A stretch of 64,000 bases of DNA from Crossaster papposus. Taxonomy: Eukaryota; Echinodermata; Asteroidea; Velatida; Solasteridae. Both the position numbers and the translations under genes were made by a program. Each line of letters begins with the position of its first letter. The stretch's first letter is position 1. The stretch lies in assembly GCA_037893245.1 (NCBI GenBank), contig JBAIAA010000780.1:310001-374000 (forward strand), in the 5' to 3' direction. Of this stretch, positions 1-36,334 are shown one piece after another. Under the pieces are notes generated by a model. That model searched no databases, was not told where the DNA came from, and saw only the letters and a list, made by a program, of their open reading frames with translations.

Positions 1-411
1 CCAAAAGGGTGACAAAGGGCTATAAAGTCGAAATGTTCATTTGTTGGTATATTTTCGTATATTTTAGGAAAATAATACATGTACATCATCAGCTTTAAAA
101 TAATGCCAGACTTGCATGGATTCACAGGGTCAGTACTCTACAAGTAGCTCAACTTGTGAAATGTGTACGCGAATTTTGTAAAGTATTGTTAGATTTGTAC
201 GGATTTCGAAACTGATTGCTCCCAGAAAAAAACATAAATTTCTAAAAACAATAATACAAAATGAACAACCAACTGATTTTTCTAAAGTTTGGTACCTCCT
301 ACAAACTTTACAGCCTGTTTGTTGTGAACAGTCACACATGCTATGGTCTACTGTTCCTTTACCACTAAAGCTGAAACAGAATGCTTACCCAGAACTTATC
401 CTCAGTAATAT

Positions 412-834
412 TGTGACCTGTCACTACAAAATGAGAGTAAAGTCGCACGATGTGATTTGGAGATATGGCCATCCAAAGTCCAAATATGAAGGGGTGGTCA
501 ATTTTGAGATTTTGCGTAATTTGGATAGCCCAAGTCCTCCTCTACATATTCCTATTTTTCGGGTAAGATCAGATGATCGAAAACCTTTTAAATTACGCGA
601 TTTTGCGTAGTGTTTGCATAGTTAGTGTTTGGTTTAAGATGTTTAAAGTAAGTTTTCTCACAAACACGTTTTGTGAAACCCACGACTTTCTAGAGCGCTG
701 TAAACAGTATTTATCACAAACCCCCAAGTGTTATATACCATTGGAAAGCTCTCTTTCTGCAGAATTTGAAAATACCAATATCTCAATTTTCAGTATTTTC
801 GATTTTACACTTATTTTGTGATGACAGGTCACAT
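412..834. mobile_element. MITE-like TIR element (GTGACCTGTCA ends)
   Basis: The ends TGTGACCTGTCACTACAAAA and its near reverse complement at 815-834 form terminal inverted repeats around 420 bp of AT-rich non-coding DNA. It resembles the elements at 17031 and 6056, which also start with TGTGRCCTG. Confidence 0.7.
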
Positions 835-1111
835 ATGCTGTTGCAGCGTTTGTTTTTGCATCTCTCAGTGATGACTTTTATAGACAGATGACACAAGCAG
901 TTTCCTAACTCTGGAAAGCCTGCAAAAGGCTGGCTTTTTAAAATTTATGCTTGAAAGGCTGTAGAAGGAATTGAACAAAAAATTGAACACTAACTTTTTC
1001 AGATTATACATGTCAGGATCTTTTAACTTTGTGGTTCCTACTCTCCTTAGAGCTAATATTAATTTACTCATTTTCTGCAATTGTTTCACCTGTTTTTTTC
1101 TACCTGTGTAG

Positions 1112-26106
<24,995 letters not shown>

Positions 26107-26935
26107 CGAGTAACGTCATAACTCGCTACATCATCAATGGCAACATCATCGAGCACGGCTCACCTGGGAACCTGATAGGCAAGGAGGACTGCGTGTTTGC
26201 ATCGTTGGCATCGTTGGCAAGGGGGAATGAGTAGCGAATCACGTCATAACTCCCTACATCATCAATGGCAAGATCATGAAAACTGCTCAACCGGATAGGC
26301 AAGGAGGGCAGCGTGTTTGCATCGTTGGCAAGGGGGAATGAGAGTCGCGTCATAACTCGCTACATCATCAATGGCAAGATCATGAAAACTGCTCAACCGG
26401 ATAGGCAAGGAGGGCAGCGTGTTTGCATCGTTGGCAAGGGGGAATGAGAGTCGCGTCATAACTCGCTACATCATCAATGGCAAGATCATGAAAACTGCTC
26501 AACCGGATAGGCAAGGAGGGCAGCGTGTTTGCATCGTTGGCAAGGGGGAATGAGAGTCACGTCATAACTCGCTACATCATCAATGGCAAGATCATGAAAA
26601 CTGCTCAACCGGATAGGCAAGGAGGGCAGCGTGTTTGCATCGTTGGCACGGGGGAATGAGTAGCGAGTCACGTCATAACTCGCTACATCATAAACAGCAG
26701 GATCATCGAGCATGGCTCGCTGTGAACCTGATCAGATAGGCAAGGGAGACAACATATGCTTGCATCTTTAGCAAGGGAGAATGAGTCGTGAGTTATGTCA
26801 TAACTCGCTGCATCATCAATGGCAAGATCATCGAGCACGGCTCACCTGGAAACCGGATAGGCAAGGAGGGCAGCATGTTTGCATCGTTGGCAAGGGAACG
26901 AGTAGCGAGTTATGTCATAATTGCTACATTATCAT
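26107..26935 (+). repeat. Tandem array of decayed copies of the SUR-like last-exon end
   Basis: Starting from the exon's own AACGGCAAGATCAT at 26017, copies begin at 26136, 26264, 26370, 26476, 26582, 26693 and 26818, with spacing of 106-128 bp. Each carries versions of GATCAT-GAGCACGGCTC, GGCAAGGAGGACAGCGT, TTTGCATCGTTGGCAAGGGG and GAATGAGTAGCGAG. The middle copies share a common deletion (ATCATGAAAACTGCTCAACC) and are near-identical at a 106-bp period, so they spread most recently. Frames do not continue from copy to copy. All lie after the gene's stop codon. Confidence 0.9.
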
Positions 26936-26949
26936 AACTTTACTGCTTT

Positions 26950-27796
26950 ACTTGTCACAGGTAGTGAGTATAGCAACAAATCGAGTCGACAAGCTCAGTG
27001 AAACTGACCGGGTTCGTTATAATACAGAGTTAAAAAAAGAAAGAATGCAGACTTGTACCAATATCCAGGAACGTAAACCATTGATATGTATTGTTAGAAG
27101 GGAAATGATACCAAGAACTGCTGATTCGGTTCAGTCGTTGTGTATACCAAGGTCAGATGTTATTTGGTATTGGATGTTCACTGTGTGTGCTAACCGTAAT
27201 TAGATTCCTTGGTATTGAGGTTATGCCTACTGCATGTGACATGTGACAGGTGGGGTACATGTGACAGATGGGTACACCACCCCACTTGTCTCTATACCTT
27301 ACACATACTCCAGACTATTGCCTATAACCAGAAGAATTCCTGAGATTGTAGTAACACAATGACAACACTGAAAAGGTGGTGGTTCCCCAGTCTGCCATAT
27401 CACACTTTATGAGTCCTACGAATAAAAACTAGCAAAGGCTGGGAAGTTTAAGCAAAGAGTAAAAGCATTTACTTTGGAGTAAAAACATTAATGAAGCAAA
27501 TGCTTGAATTTGTATGAATAAAAGTTAACTTTTCATTTGCAAACTGAAATGGTAGTAAATGCTTCATACTTGCATTTGATTGCACAGCCGACTGATTTGA
27601 TAAACAGTAGTCAGTGCTGGCCCTTTCCATCCCCAGAATGTTTTTTAAAATGGTCGGCTATCGGTCCTCGTTTCATTTCTATCCCGAAACCTGGTACACC
27701 TGCCTGTATTTTGATCCTAGACACTTAAAGACTTCAGGCGCAAAAGTTACTAAACGCCACTTGCATAAAATGAGATAACGATATCAAGTGAGATAA
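26950..27796. other. Downstream flank of the SUR-like gene, no gene seen
   Basis: No coding exon or clear element was recognised. AATAAA-type signals occur at about 27421 and 27516 and could serve polyadenylation. A piece at about 27085-27165 (AAATGATACCAAGAACTGCT) resembles 49877-49930, so it is a dispersed repeat. Confidence 0.4.
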
Positions 27797-30710
27797 GTAG
27801 CAAATATTTTCGATATCTGCAAATAGTGTATCCTATTATTGAACAATCTTACTAGGCGAAAACTTTACATATTATCATCGTGTACTAGGCACCGAGAGCT
27901 TTCATTCGCTATCGTTCTCATTTTTTCATGGAAGTTGCGTTTAGCGGCTTTAGGGAAAACGGGCAATTTTCACAATTTTCTAAATTTCTACCTACATTAT
28001 TTGTTCAAAGGACAAGTCTGCGATAGCCCTACAGCCAAATATCTTTCTCATAACATACTCCGACTGTCTGCCAAATGTCATGCTTTTATCATCAATTCAA
28101 CAATTCTATCTATTTGCAACAATCTGCCCGACGAACTCCCTTTTCCATGTCTATACTTTTTCCTGCCTAACCACATTATAATATGACGATCAACAGGAAA
28201 TTAGTGTAGTACAGATTGTTCATGTATTGTAGAAAAACGGTTTAAAGTTGCTTTCTATACAAAAGGAAGTAGACTTGCACCGGAAATGACGTATTTGCTA
28301 AAAACTCCTTCCCAGAAGTCATGGCGGCTGTAAAAAATCACAATAAAATAAAAAAAACAGATGTGCTTAACTCCAACAAGTGACCTAAATACCCCTAACA
28401 CACCATTGTAGACTGTCCCATATAAAAGCTTATATTTGTTCTTTTTAAGTTTGTCTAAGATGTTGTCGGAAGGAATATTCAGAGATCAAATTCGTCTTAT
28501 ATCGATCAAATTCAAACGTGTGCTAAGTAAATTAATCTGTTGTGTGATTGAGTCAAGCACACATCATACAATAAATATGCACAAGAGAAAAAGTCAGTGT
28601 TGGCTAATTTACATCCGGGCAGGATGATCGCCATCTTGATCACCATCCAACTAATGGGGAGTTCACTGGCACTGTTGGTCGGAGCAAAAGAAGTACGTTT
28701 CTGTTATAAAAGCTATAGATTTGCTCAAAACTATATATTCGTCCCTGCTTACGAAATACACGTGGAGCCATAGGCCCTACACAGTTGTAACGAGTCACTG
28801 ATTTTGTCACTCGAGTTGAGTCATTTTGAAGAAGTGACTCGAGTCTAGTCATTAGGCCAAGAAGGTCGAGTCGAGTCGAGTCGAGTCGAGTCACAAATAT
28901 TTGAACACAGTACAATAAATAAGCACAAGAGAAAAGTCACAGTGTTGGCTTTTTGTAATTTACATCCGGGCAGGATGATCGCCATCTTGATCACCATCCA
29001 ACTATAATGCCGGGTGCATGCAAACCAAGGGGTGCATGTAGCCGTGGTTTGACTTCAGGAAAACCAAGTCTCAGAGATACTTATCATCAAGTCGAATCCA
29101 GGGCCCGGTTAAGGGTTGCAACAAAATGTCTTAAGTGTTGTTGTTAACGAAAAAGGGGTGCACCATCGATGTCCAAAAAAATACATTAGACAAGTTTTCG
29201 TAATTCGAAAACGCGAAATTCGTGTTAAAAACGATTAGCCAATAAGTTATCAAGAAATCCTTAAAGTTTGTGTGTTCGTGCTTTTAGGGGGATGCACCCT
29301 GAAAAAAAAAATTCAAATTAAATTGATAATTTTCTAGCATTGTATTTGTTATGAGCTTTCGAATAAGACATCCCACGAAAAAAAATCTGGCAACGGCGAG
29401 TAATTAAATAATTAAACTCAAATTTTAATTTAGGAGCGTTCCCTTCTAATTCGTGGGGGGTCAAAGTATGCGCAACTGAACTGGAGCGTGCAACAATAAA
29501 ACCCACTTTTAACAATGTGTAAAGGCCTTCCAATGTTTATATCCTACTTTTAAATGATCTTTCTAAAGGCCCAGTCCCACTGCACTTGCGCACGAATTAC
29601 TCATGAATTGCGCATAAAATTTTCTTTGTGCGTGATTCGTCAGTGATGTGCGTAAATCCCACGTGATTCACACGTGGAGCATCAGTTTTTGTAAGTGATT
29701 GTACGCGGAGACGGGTTTGTGCGCGATCGCCGGTTTTGAACGGTTCAAAATTTTTTCCACGCACAACGTGCGCGATTATACGCAGTTTATGCGCAGTTTA
29801 TGCGCAATGTACGTAGTTTGGACGTGGAAGGTGCGTGATATGTGCGTGATATGTGCGTGTTCTGTCAGTGCGCCCTTCATCAGTGATACATGCGTGCTCC
29901 ATGCGCGGACCGTACGTGATTCATCAGTGCTCGTGCGCTGTTCATGCGTGATCCATACGTGTTACATTCGCTATACATGCGTCGATTGAACGTCAGAAAT
30001 TGTATCGGGTTTGGGCTTGTGCGCTGTTGTGCGTGGAATGTTCGTTCTTTGTCAGTGATTGTAAGTGATACATGCGCAGTTTATACGCGATTCATCGGTG
30101 ATTCTGACCACGCACAACCCCAGAAAATGACCAATTTCTCCACGAACAATCACGCACAAACCAATTTTATGCGCGATTTATGCGTGATTTATGCGTCATT
30201 GGCAATGGGACTGGGCCTTAATGAACATCGTTTAGTTCAAAACGCGTTTTGTAGCCCAATTGGACGATTCCAGGACATAGTGTGACTTTAAAGTCAATAA
30301 CCAATACCAGGAAATAATGATTGTGAAATCGTGGTGTAGTATCCCTCGTGCCTATACGGCATTGCTTCTGTAGGTTTCACGCTCTTGTCACATCCACTCG
30401 TTTTACACTCTAGATCTGCTCTTCAAGTGAAACCTTACGCTCTCATCATAGACTGGGGTCTTCTGGTAACTACCCGTGTCTATTTCTTCTGAGTGAGCTT
30501 TGTGTTGATCTACTTAATAATGGGAATGTTACTCGCAAATTCCGAGACTCATAACTGAGTTAGATGCTAGATCCAAAAACCAGAGCTACCATCAACTAAT
30601 GCGGAGTCCAGTCACCGCTCGAGTACATATACCGACTGACGACAGGTGAGTCACGAACATTTAAGTCACACCAATTCATTGAATAAAAAAAACACATACT
30701 GTCGTGATTC
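27797..30710. repeat. Long dispersed repeat, copy 1
   Basis: Matches 33033-34985 and the 36335-38935 copy over most of its length, for example TACTAGGCACCGAGAGCTTT, CATCCGGGCAGGATGATCGC and GACTGACGACAGGTGAGTC. Copies 1 and 2 both start with the same MITE family A remnant (GATATCTGCAAATAGTGTAT), so duplication came after that MITE inserted. It carries a (TCGAG)n tract at about 28862-28890 and the 29567-30218 insertion. No open coding frame. Confidence 0.85.
29567..30218. mobile_element. PIF/Harbinger-like TIR element with internal reiterations
   Basis: Inverted ends AGGCCCAGTCCCACTGC and GCAATGGGACTGGGCCT, flanked by TAA on both sides (29564-29566 and 30219-30221). The sister copy at about 38404 reads TTTCTAATGAACATCG with one TAA, the empty site. 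A 3-bp TWA duplication is typical of PIF/Harbinger. The 650-bp interior is a run of short degenerate motifs (GTGCGTGAT, ATGCGCAGTTTA, GATTCATCAGTG) with no transposase. Confidence 0.85.
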
Positions 30711-30749
30711 GCGACTTGTAACCAGGTGCGAATCTCGATTTGTTTTAGA

Positions 30750-31440
30750 TGGGGGCACACCCAAAACTTGAAAATGCGAGTGCGAAGCCTCTACGACGTG
30801 GGGTCCGGGGCCCGCTTAAAGGCCCCGGGAAATTTTGGATTCTTTATGCTTTGTGGTACAATCTGAGGCGATTTCTGGCCTCTTTCCTCCGATTGTTTTA
30901 GCAAAAGTTTTTAAAATGATATGGATACAAAATAAAGAATTATGGACATTTTTTTGGAGAATATATATATAAATAAATATATACTATATATAAATTTATA
31001 TATGAATGTGGGGCACACCCACAAATGGAAAATGCGAGCGCGAAGCGAGGGGTCTGGGGTCCGCTTAAGGGCCCCGAAAATTTTAGGATTCTATATGCTT
31101 TGTGGTGCAATCTGAGGCTATTTCTGGCCAATTTTCTCAGAGTTTTTAAGCAAAAATGTAAAATAAGTATATGAAGATAAAATGGAGAATTAATAAGATT
31201 ATAATAGAAAATATATATAAATATATATTACGTATACATTTATTGATGAATGAGGGCACACCCCAATTTGAAAAATGTGAGCCCGGTGCGCGAAGCCTTT
31301 ACGGCGTGGGGTCAGGGGGCCGCTTAAGGGCCCCGGGAAATGTTGGATTCTATATGCTTTGTGGTGCAATCTGAGGCGATTCCTTGGAGATAAAATGGAG
31401 AATTACGGAGATTATAATGGAGAATATATATAAATACATA
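30750..31440 (+). repeat. Tandem repeat of about 250 bp, about 2.7 copies
   Basis: Units start at about 30752, 31011 and 31253, each with GGGCACACCC, a GCGAAGC segment, GGGCCGCTTAAGGGCCCCG-like text, GATTCTATATGCTTTGTGGT and an AT-rich end rich in ATATATAAATA. The start of another unit lies at about 32540-32575. Confidence 0.85.
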
Positions 31441-32365
31441 TTCATAAATACCTGGGATAGTTTAGGCATTCCTATTGGTCGAGAGCCCGTCACGTGGCCG
31501 GTATTAAACGGACGATAAAGACATGGCTGGAAGTGTTTAAACCCAGTTGGCAACAAAAGTGGCCTCCGCACATGAACAACATTATTCCTATCTCGGCGTT
31601 GCGCGACTGGTTGCGCGACTGGTTGCGCGTCATTCCGTATTTGGAGTGACGTCACATTTTCGATAAATATTTATTTTAATCAAAGAAGCTAAATTGTTGC
31701 CCCGACAGTGGGTGGGTTATAAAGCTCAGGAGAATTTGGGGTAAAGATAATAATTATGTTTAAACCCTTTTTTAAATGAGTTGTAATTTAAATCCATACA
31801 AGATGGTTTAATAAATATAATCTTCTTGGCAAAGCCTGAAAAGTTGATGTAAAAATATCGTCTGCTTTCTCGGCGCTATTTTTGTTGTGATGTCATAATT
31901 TCTAGAGTTATTTACTTTTGTGAAAGAAGTTAAATAGTTCCCCCCCCCCTCAAAAAAAAAAAAAAAAAGGTGGGTTTCGGAGATCAGAAAATCTGGGATG
32001 AGAAAATAATTATATTTAAAACTATTTTTAAATAAATTGTAATTTTAAACCATTGGAAAAAAAGCAATAAATGCAAACCTCTTGACCGAGCCTGAAAAGT
32101 TCATGTGAAAATAGAGTACAGCTCGACACTCTGGGAACGAGGTTGCCAATGCAGTGATGGCCATTTAGTCTGGTTCATAGTAAAGACGCTTTATTGCATG
32201 TATTGTGTAGAGCGACAGAGGCGGAAACATGTCATTTGACAATGGACCGTGAACATGGATAGGGGAAAACACACAGAATGGCGAAACACCGAAATTTACT
32301 TGCGACAATTTTCCGTGATTTTGGGGGCTTTTTGGCTGAATTTTACAAAAAAGATATTTATGAAT
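31440..32365. other. Non-coding stretch
   Basis: AT-rich, no coding exon recognised. Contains a tandem GCGCGACTGGTT at 31595-31628, and two related blocks (about 31730-31860 and 31975-32110: AAAATAATTATATTTAAA and GCCTGAAAAGTT) that appear to be an old duplication. Confidence 0.5.
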
Positions 32366-32530
32366 GGGAATAAATGTGTGTTCGGTCAGTATTAATCACT
32401 CTGTTTAATACCGCTTGGAGTCTGGGTCCTGATAATTACCCTCGCCTTCGGCTCGGGTAATTATCAGCACCCAGACTCCAAGCGGTATTAAACAGAGTGA
32501 TTAAAACCTCTCGAACACACATTTATTCCC
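32366..32530. repeat. Near-perfect 165-bp palindrome
   Basis: GGGAATAAATGTGTGTTCG at the left pairs with CGAACACACATTTATTCCC at the right; inside, TTAATCACTCTGTTTAATAC and CGCTTGGAGTCTGGGT and CTGATAATTACCC pair with their complements. The loop is about 13 nt (TCGCCTTCGGCTC). Arms about 75-80 bp. Confidence 0.92.
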
Positions 32531-32827
32531 TTAATATAATATATACAAGTTTATATATGAATGTGGGCCACACCCAAAATCTGCTGCGTGCGTACCCGCG
32601 TGCATGGCATCTTTTTGGGGGGGTTGCCGAATGTTCGTCACGAACAGCGCCACCATTTGTCAGTGTTTGAACATGTTAATGAGGGGGCCAATTACATTTA
32701 CGGTGATTAACCCCAATTAATGTAATTTTATACCATTTTACCACCCCTGGTTTTGTTACTTACACACCAAGGCACATTTTAAATTATTAAACAGCAATTC
32801 TCCTCGAAAGGTCTGCGTAGAACCTTT

Positions 32828-33077
32828 AAAGGTAGAATACACTATTGGTAATTGCTTGAATTATCAGTGTTTTTTTTTTTGTTTTTTTTTGTTGGGGGGT
32901 TGTATTTCATCGCAAATTTTGTGATATAAAATTTCATTTTTCAGAATTACAGGATATCTAGCGCAATCATTTTGCTGGATGCCTAGAATCATTATTTACT
33001 TTGAAACAAGTAAGATATTTCTTAATAATTAAGTAGCAAATATTTTCGATATCCGCAAATAGTGTATCCTACCTTTT
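32828..33077 (-). mobile_element. MITE family A copy, reversed, internally deleted
   Basis: TTTAAAGGTAGAATACACTA start and AGTGTATCCTACCTTTTA end; keeps TTTTGCTGGATGCCTAGAAT. Lies at the head of repeat copy 2. Confidence 0.85.
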
Positions 33078-34985
33078 ATTGAACATCTTACTAGGCGAAA
33101 ACTTGACATATTATCATCATATACTAGGCACTGAGAGCTTTCATTCGCTATTGTTCTCATTTTTCTTCATGGAAGTGGCGTTTAGCGGCTTTAGGAAAAA
33201 CAGGCAATTTTCACAATTTTCTAAATTTCTACCTACATTATTTGTTCAAAGGACAAGTCTGCGATAGCCCTACAGCCAAATATCTTTCTCATGACATACT
33301 CTGACTGTCTGCCAAATGTCAGGCTTTTATCATCAATTCAGCAATTCTATCTATTTGCAACAATCTGCCCGACGAACTCCCTTTTCCATGTCTATACTTT
33401 TTCCTGCCTAACCACATTATAATATGACGATCAACAGGAAAGGAGTGTATTAGAGATTGTTCATGTATTATAGAAAAACGGGTTAAAGTTGCTTCCTTCC
33501 GGAAATGACGTATTTGCTAAAAACTCCTTCCCAGAAGTCATGGCGGCTGTAAAAAATTCACAATAAAATAACCAGATGTGCTTAACTCCAACAAGTGACC
33601 TAAATACCCCTAACACACCATTGTAGACTGTCCCATATAAAAGCTTATATTTTTTCTTTTTAAGTTTGTCTAAGATGTTGTAGGAAGGAATATTCAGAGA
33701 TCAAATTCGTCTTATATCGATCAAATTCAAACGTGTGCTAAGTAAATTAATCTGTTGTGTGATTGAGTCAAGCACACATTATACAATAAATATGCACAAG
33801 AGAAAAAGTCAGTGTTGGCTAATTTACATCCGGGCAGGATGATCGCCATCTTGATCACCATCCAACTAAAGGGGAGTTCATTGGCACTGTTGGTCGGAGC
33901 AAAAGAAGTACGTTTCTGTTATAAAAGCTATAGATTTGCTCAAAACTATATATTCGTCCCTGCTTACGAAATACACGTGGAACCATAGGCCCTACACAGT
34001 TGTAACGAGTCACTGATTTTGTGACTCGAATCGAGTCATTTTGAAGAAGTGAATTTAATGAGTCTAGTCATTAGGTCAAGAAGGCCGAGTCGAGTCGAGT
34101 CGAGTCGAGTCAAATATTTGAACACAGTACAATAAATAAGCACAAGAGAAAAGTTACAGTTTTGGCTTTTTGTAATTTACTTCTGGGCAGGATGATCGCC
34201 ATCTTGATCACCATCCAACTATAATGGGGGTTCACTGGCACTGTTCAAACCAAGGGGTGCATTCAACCGTGGTTTGACTTCAGAAAAACAAAGTCTGATC
34301 GATACTTATCATCAAGTCGAGTCCAGGGTCCGGTTAAGGGTTGCACCAAATGTCTTAAGTGCTGTAATAAGTTATTAATTTGTGGGGGTCCCAGTATGCG
34401 CAACTGAACTGGAGCGCGCAATGATAAAAACCACTTTTAACAATGTGTAAAGGCTTTCCAATGTAAATGGTCTTTTCGATGAACATCGTTTAGTTCAAAA
34501 CCGTTTTGTAGCCCAATTAGACGATTCCAGGACATAGTGTGACTTTAAGGTCAATAACCAATACCAGGAAATAATGATTGTGAAATCGTGGTGTAGTATC
34601 CCTTGTGCCTATACGGCATTGCTTCTGTACGTATCACGCTCTTGTCACATCCACTCGTCACTCTAGATCTGCTCTTCAAGCGAAACCTTACGCTCTTATC
34701 ATAGACTGGGGTATTCTGGTAACTATCCGTGTCTATTCCTTCTGAGTGAGCTTTGTGTTGATCTACTTAATAATAAAAATGCGACTCAAATTCCGAGACT
34801 CAAAAGTACTGAGTTAGATGATCGATCCCAAAACCAGAGCTTCCATCCACAAATGCGGAGTCCAGTCACCGCTCGAGTACATATACCGACTGACGACAGG
34901 TGAGTCGCGAACATTTAAGTCACACAAATTCATTGAATAAAAAAAAACACCTACTGTCGTGATTCGTGACTTATAACTTGCTAAT
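33033..34985. repeat. Long dispersed repeat, copy 2
   Basis: Same text as copy 1 without the Harbinger-like insertion and with smaller deletions; (TCGAG)n tract at about 34085-34110. Confidence 0.85.
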
Positions 34986-35124
34986 CATTGTTACCAGTTT
35001 GGCGTCATGTAATTACTTCTTTATTAGAAGTATTTAGCAGTATTTTTCGCCGTTTTGGAATCTTGTGATGTCATAATAATGTCCATCTATAACGTGTCCC
35101 TGCCGATATGTACACATACACAGT

Positions 35125-35390
35125 TCCATTTATTTATTCCATTTCTTTACCCAGGGTGTGCCCAAATAGTTTAAAAACTGGTTTTCATTGGGGCCCTGCA
35201 TACATCATTAAATAAAATAACAGTACATATAAATACAACAACATTTACAGACGTACAAGGATATTTACAGGAATACAAAACATTGATACTAATTCTGATT
35301 TACGAGATGGGCGAAAATGGGGGGGGGGAATTCCCATCTGGCTCCACACTATAGTGGCAACCAAGTTATAACTCCGTAGATCAGGACAAT
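35125..35390 (-). mobile_element. 3' end of a CR1/L2-type retrotransposon, reversed
   Basis: The complement of 43000-43275 (shared CCAGGGTGTGCCCAAA, AAAACTGGTTTTCATTGGGG, GGCTCCACACTATAGTGGCA). A 5'-truncated copy carrying only the 3' untranslated tail, ending at an ATTTATTTA-rich edge. Confidence 0.8.
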
Positions 35391-36334
35391 ATTTTTTTTT
35401 GGCATACCGTTTTGTAATTTCATTTTGTTATTGCGTAATTTCATTTTACAACCTTGGGGCCGAATCTTAGTTTTAACTAAAGGGGGGGGGGGGGGGGGTT
35501 ACCTGGGGTGATTGGTCTACAAACCCCAGCGTGGGGCACGCCTTGCTAGGGGGCCGGGGCATTAAACCAATAAAGCATCCCCGGACAATTTTGAAATCTA
35601 GATGTTTTCTCCTTCCATCTTTCAGAGAATTTGGGGTTCGAATGAAGCAATTTCAGGCAATATTTCCATATGGATATAAGTCACAATTGGCTTGTTGACA
35701 AAACCATCAGTTTATTACATGAACATGTTGCCGGCACTAGGACTAGGTCTGCTATAGGGTCATGGAAGGGGTAATTCTTAACACCCGGCAATGTTTTGGG
35801 GCTTTCTTTTTTTCTAAGCACATCGCGATTTTACTGTTTATTGCGGGAATTACCGGTCCCTCAGGGTACATTTTTGTAGGTCAGCTCGACTACCTCCCTC
35901 CGCTTAGTGTCGGGAGGTAGTCGAGCTGACCGACACCTCATGACCAGTCATTCTCACAACTTCCTCTCAAACCATGCTGTATTTGTATGCTACATGATTG
36001 TGTTCAAAATGTCTGCAGTTTTTGCAAGGAGTGCGGTTGACACTGGAACCTCTTGTGGTACCTGTTGTGTTTTGCTGCAGAACTACTGCAGAATCTTGCA
36101 GACTTTATTGGACATTCTTAGAGTTCTTTCTCTTGTCTTGTTGTCCCCCAAATAAAATCCATTTTACATCAGCTTCATTTGCATCTGATGACATGCTCTC
36201 AGAAATCTGCATTATGTATATAGCCTAATAATGGCAATGTATATAATAATGGCAGGTTTTTTCGATCCGCAATTTGGGTATAACAAATTCGCAAGTGCAA
36301 TAGAATACAAACAATGAATGTTTGTGAGTGCGAT
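35391..36334. other. Non-coding repeat block with foldback hairpin
   Basis: 35980-36320 matches 25210-25560 (ACCATGCTGTATTTGTAT, AAATGTCTGCAGTTTTTGCA). The hairpin GGTCAGCTCGACTACCTCCC pairs with its complement at 35912-35931. A poly-G run lies at about 35483-35498. No coding exon recognised. Confidence 0.6.

Noticed and set aside
26781-27203. 140-residue plus-strand frame after the tandem array
   Set aside because: Starts within a decayed last-exon copy in another frame and continues into a dispersed repeat also present near 49877; no domain seen.
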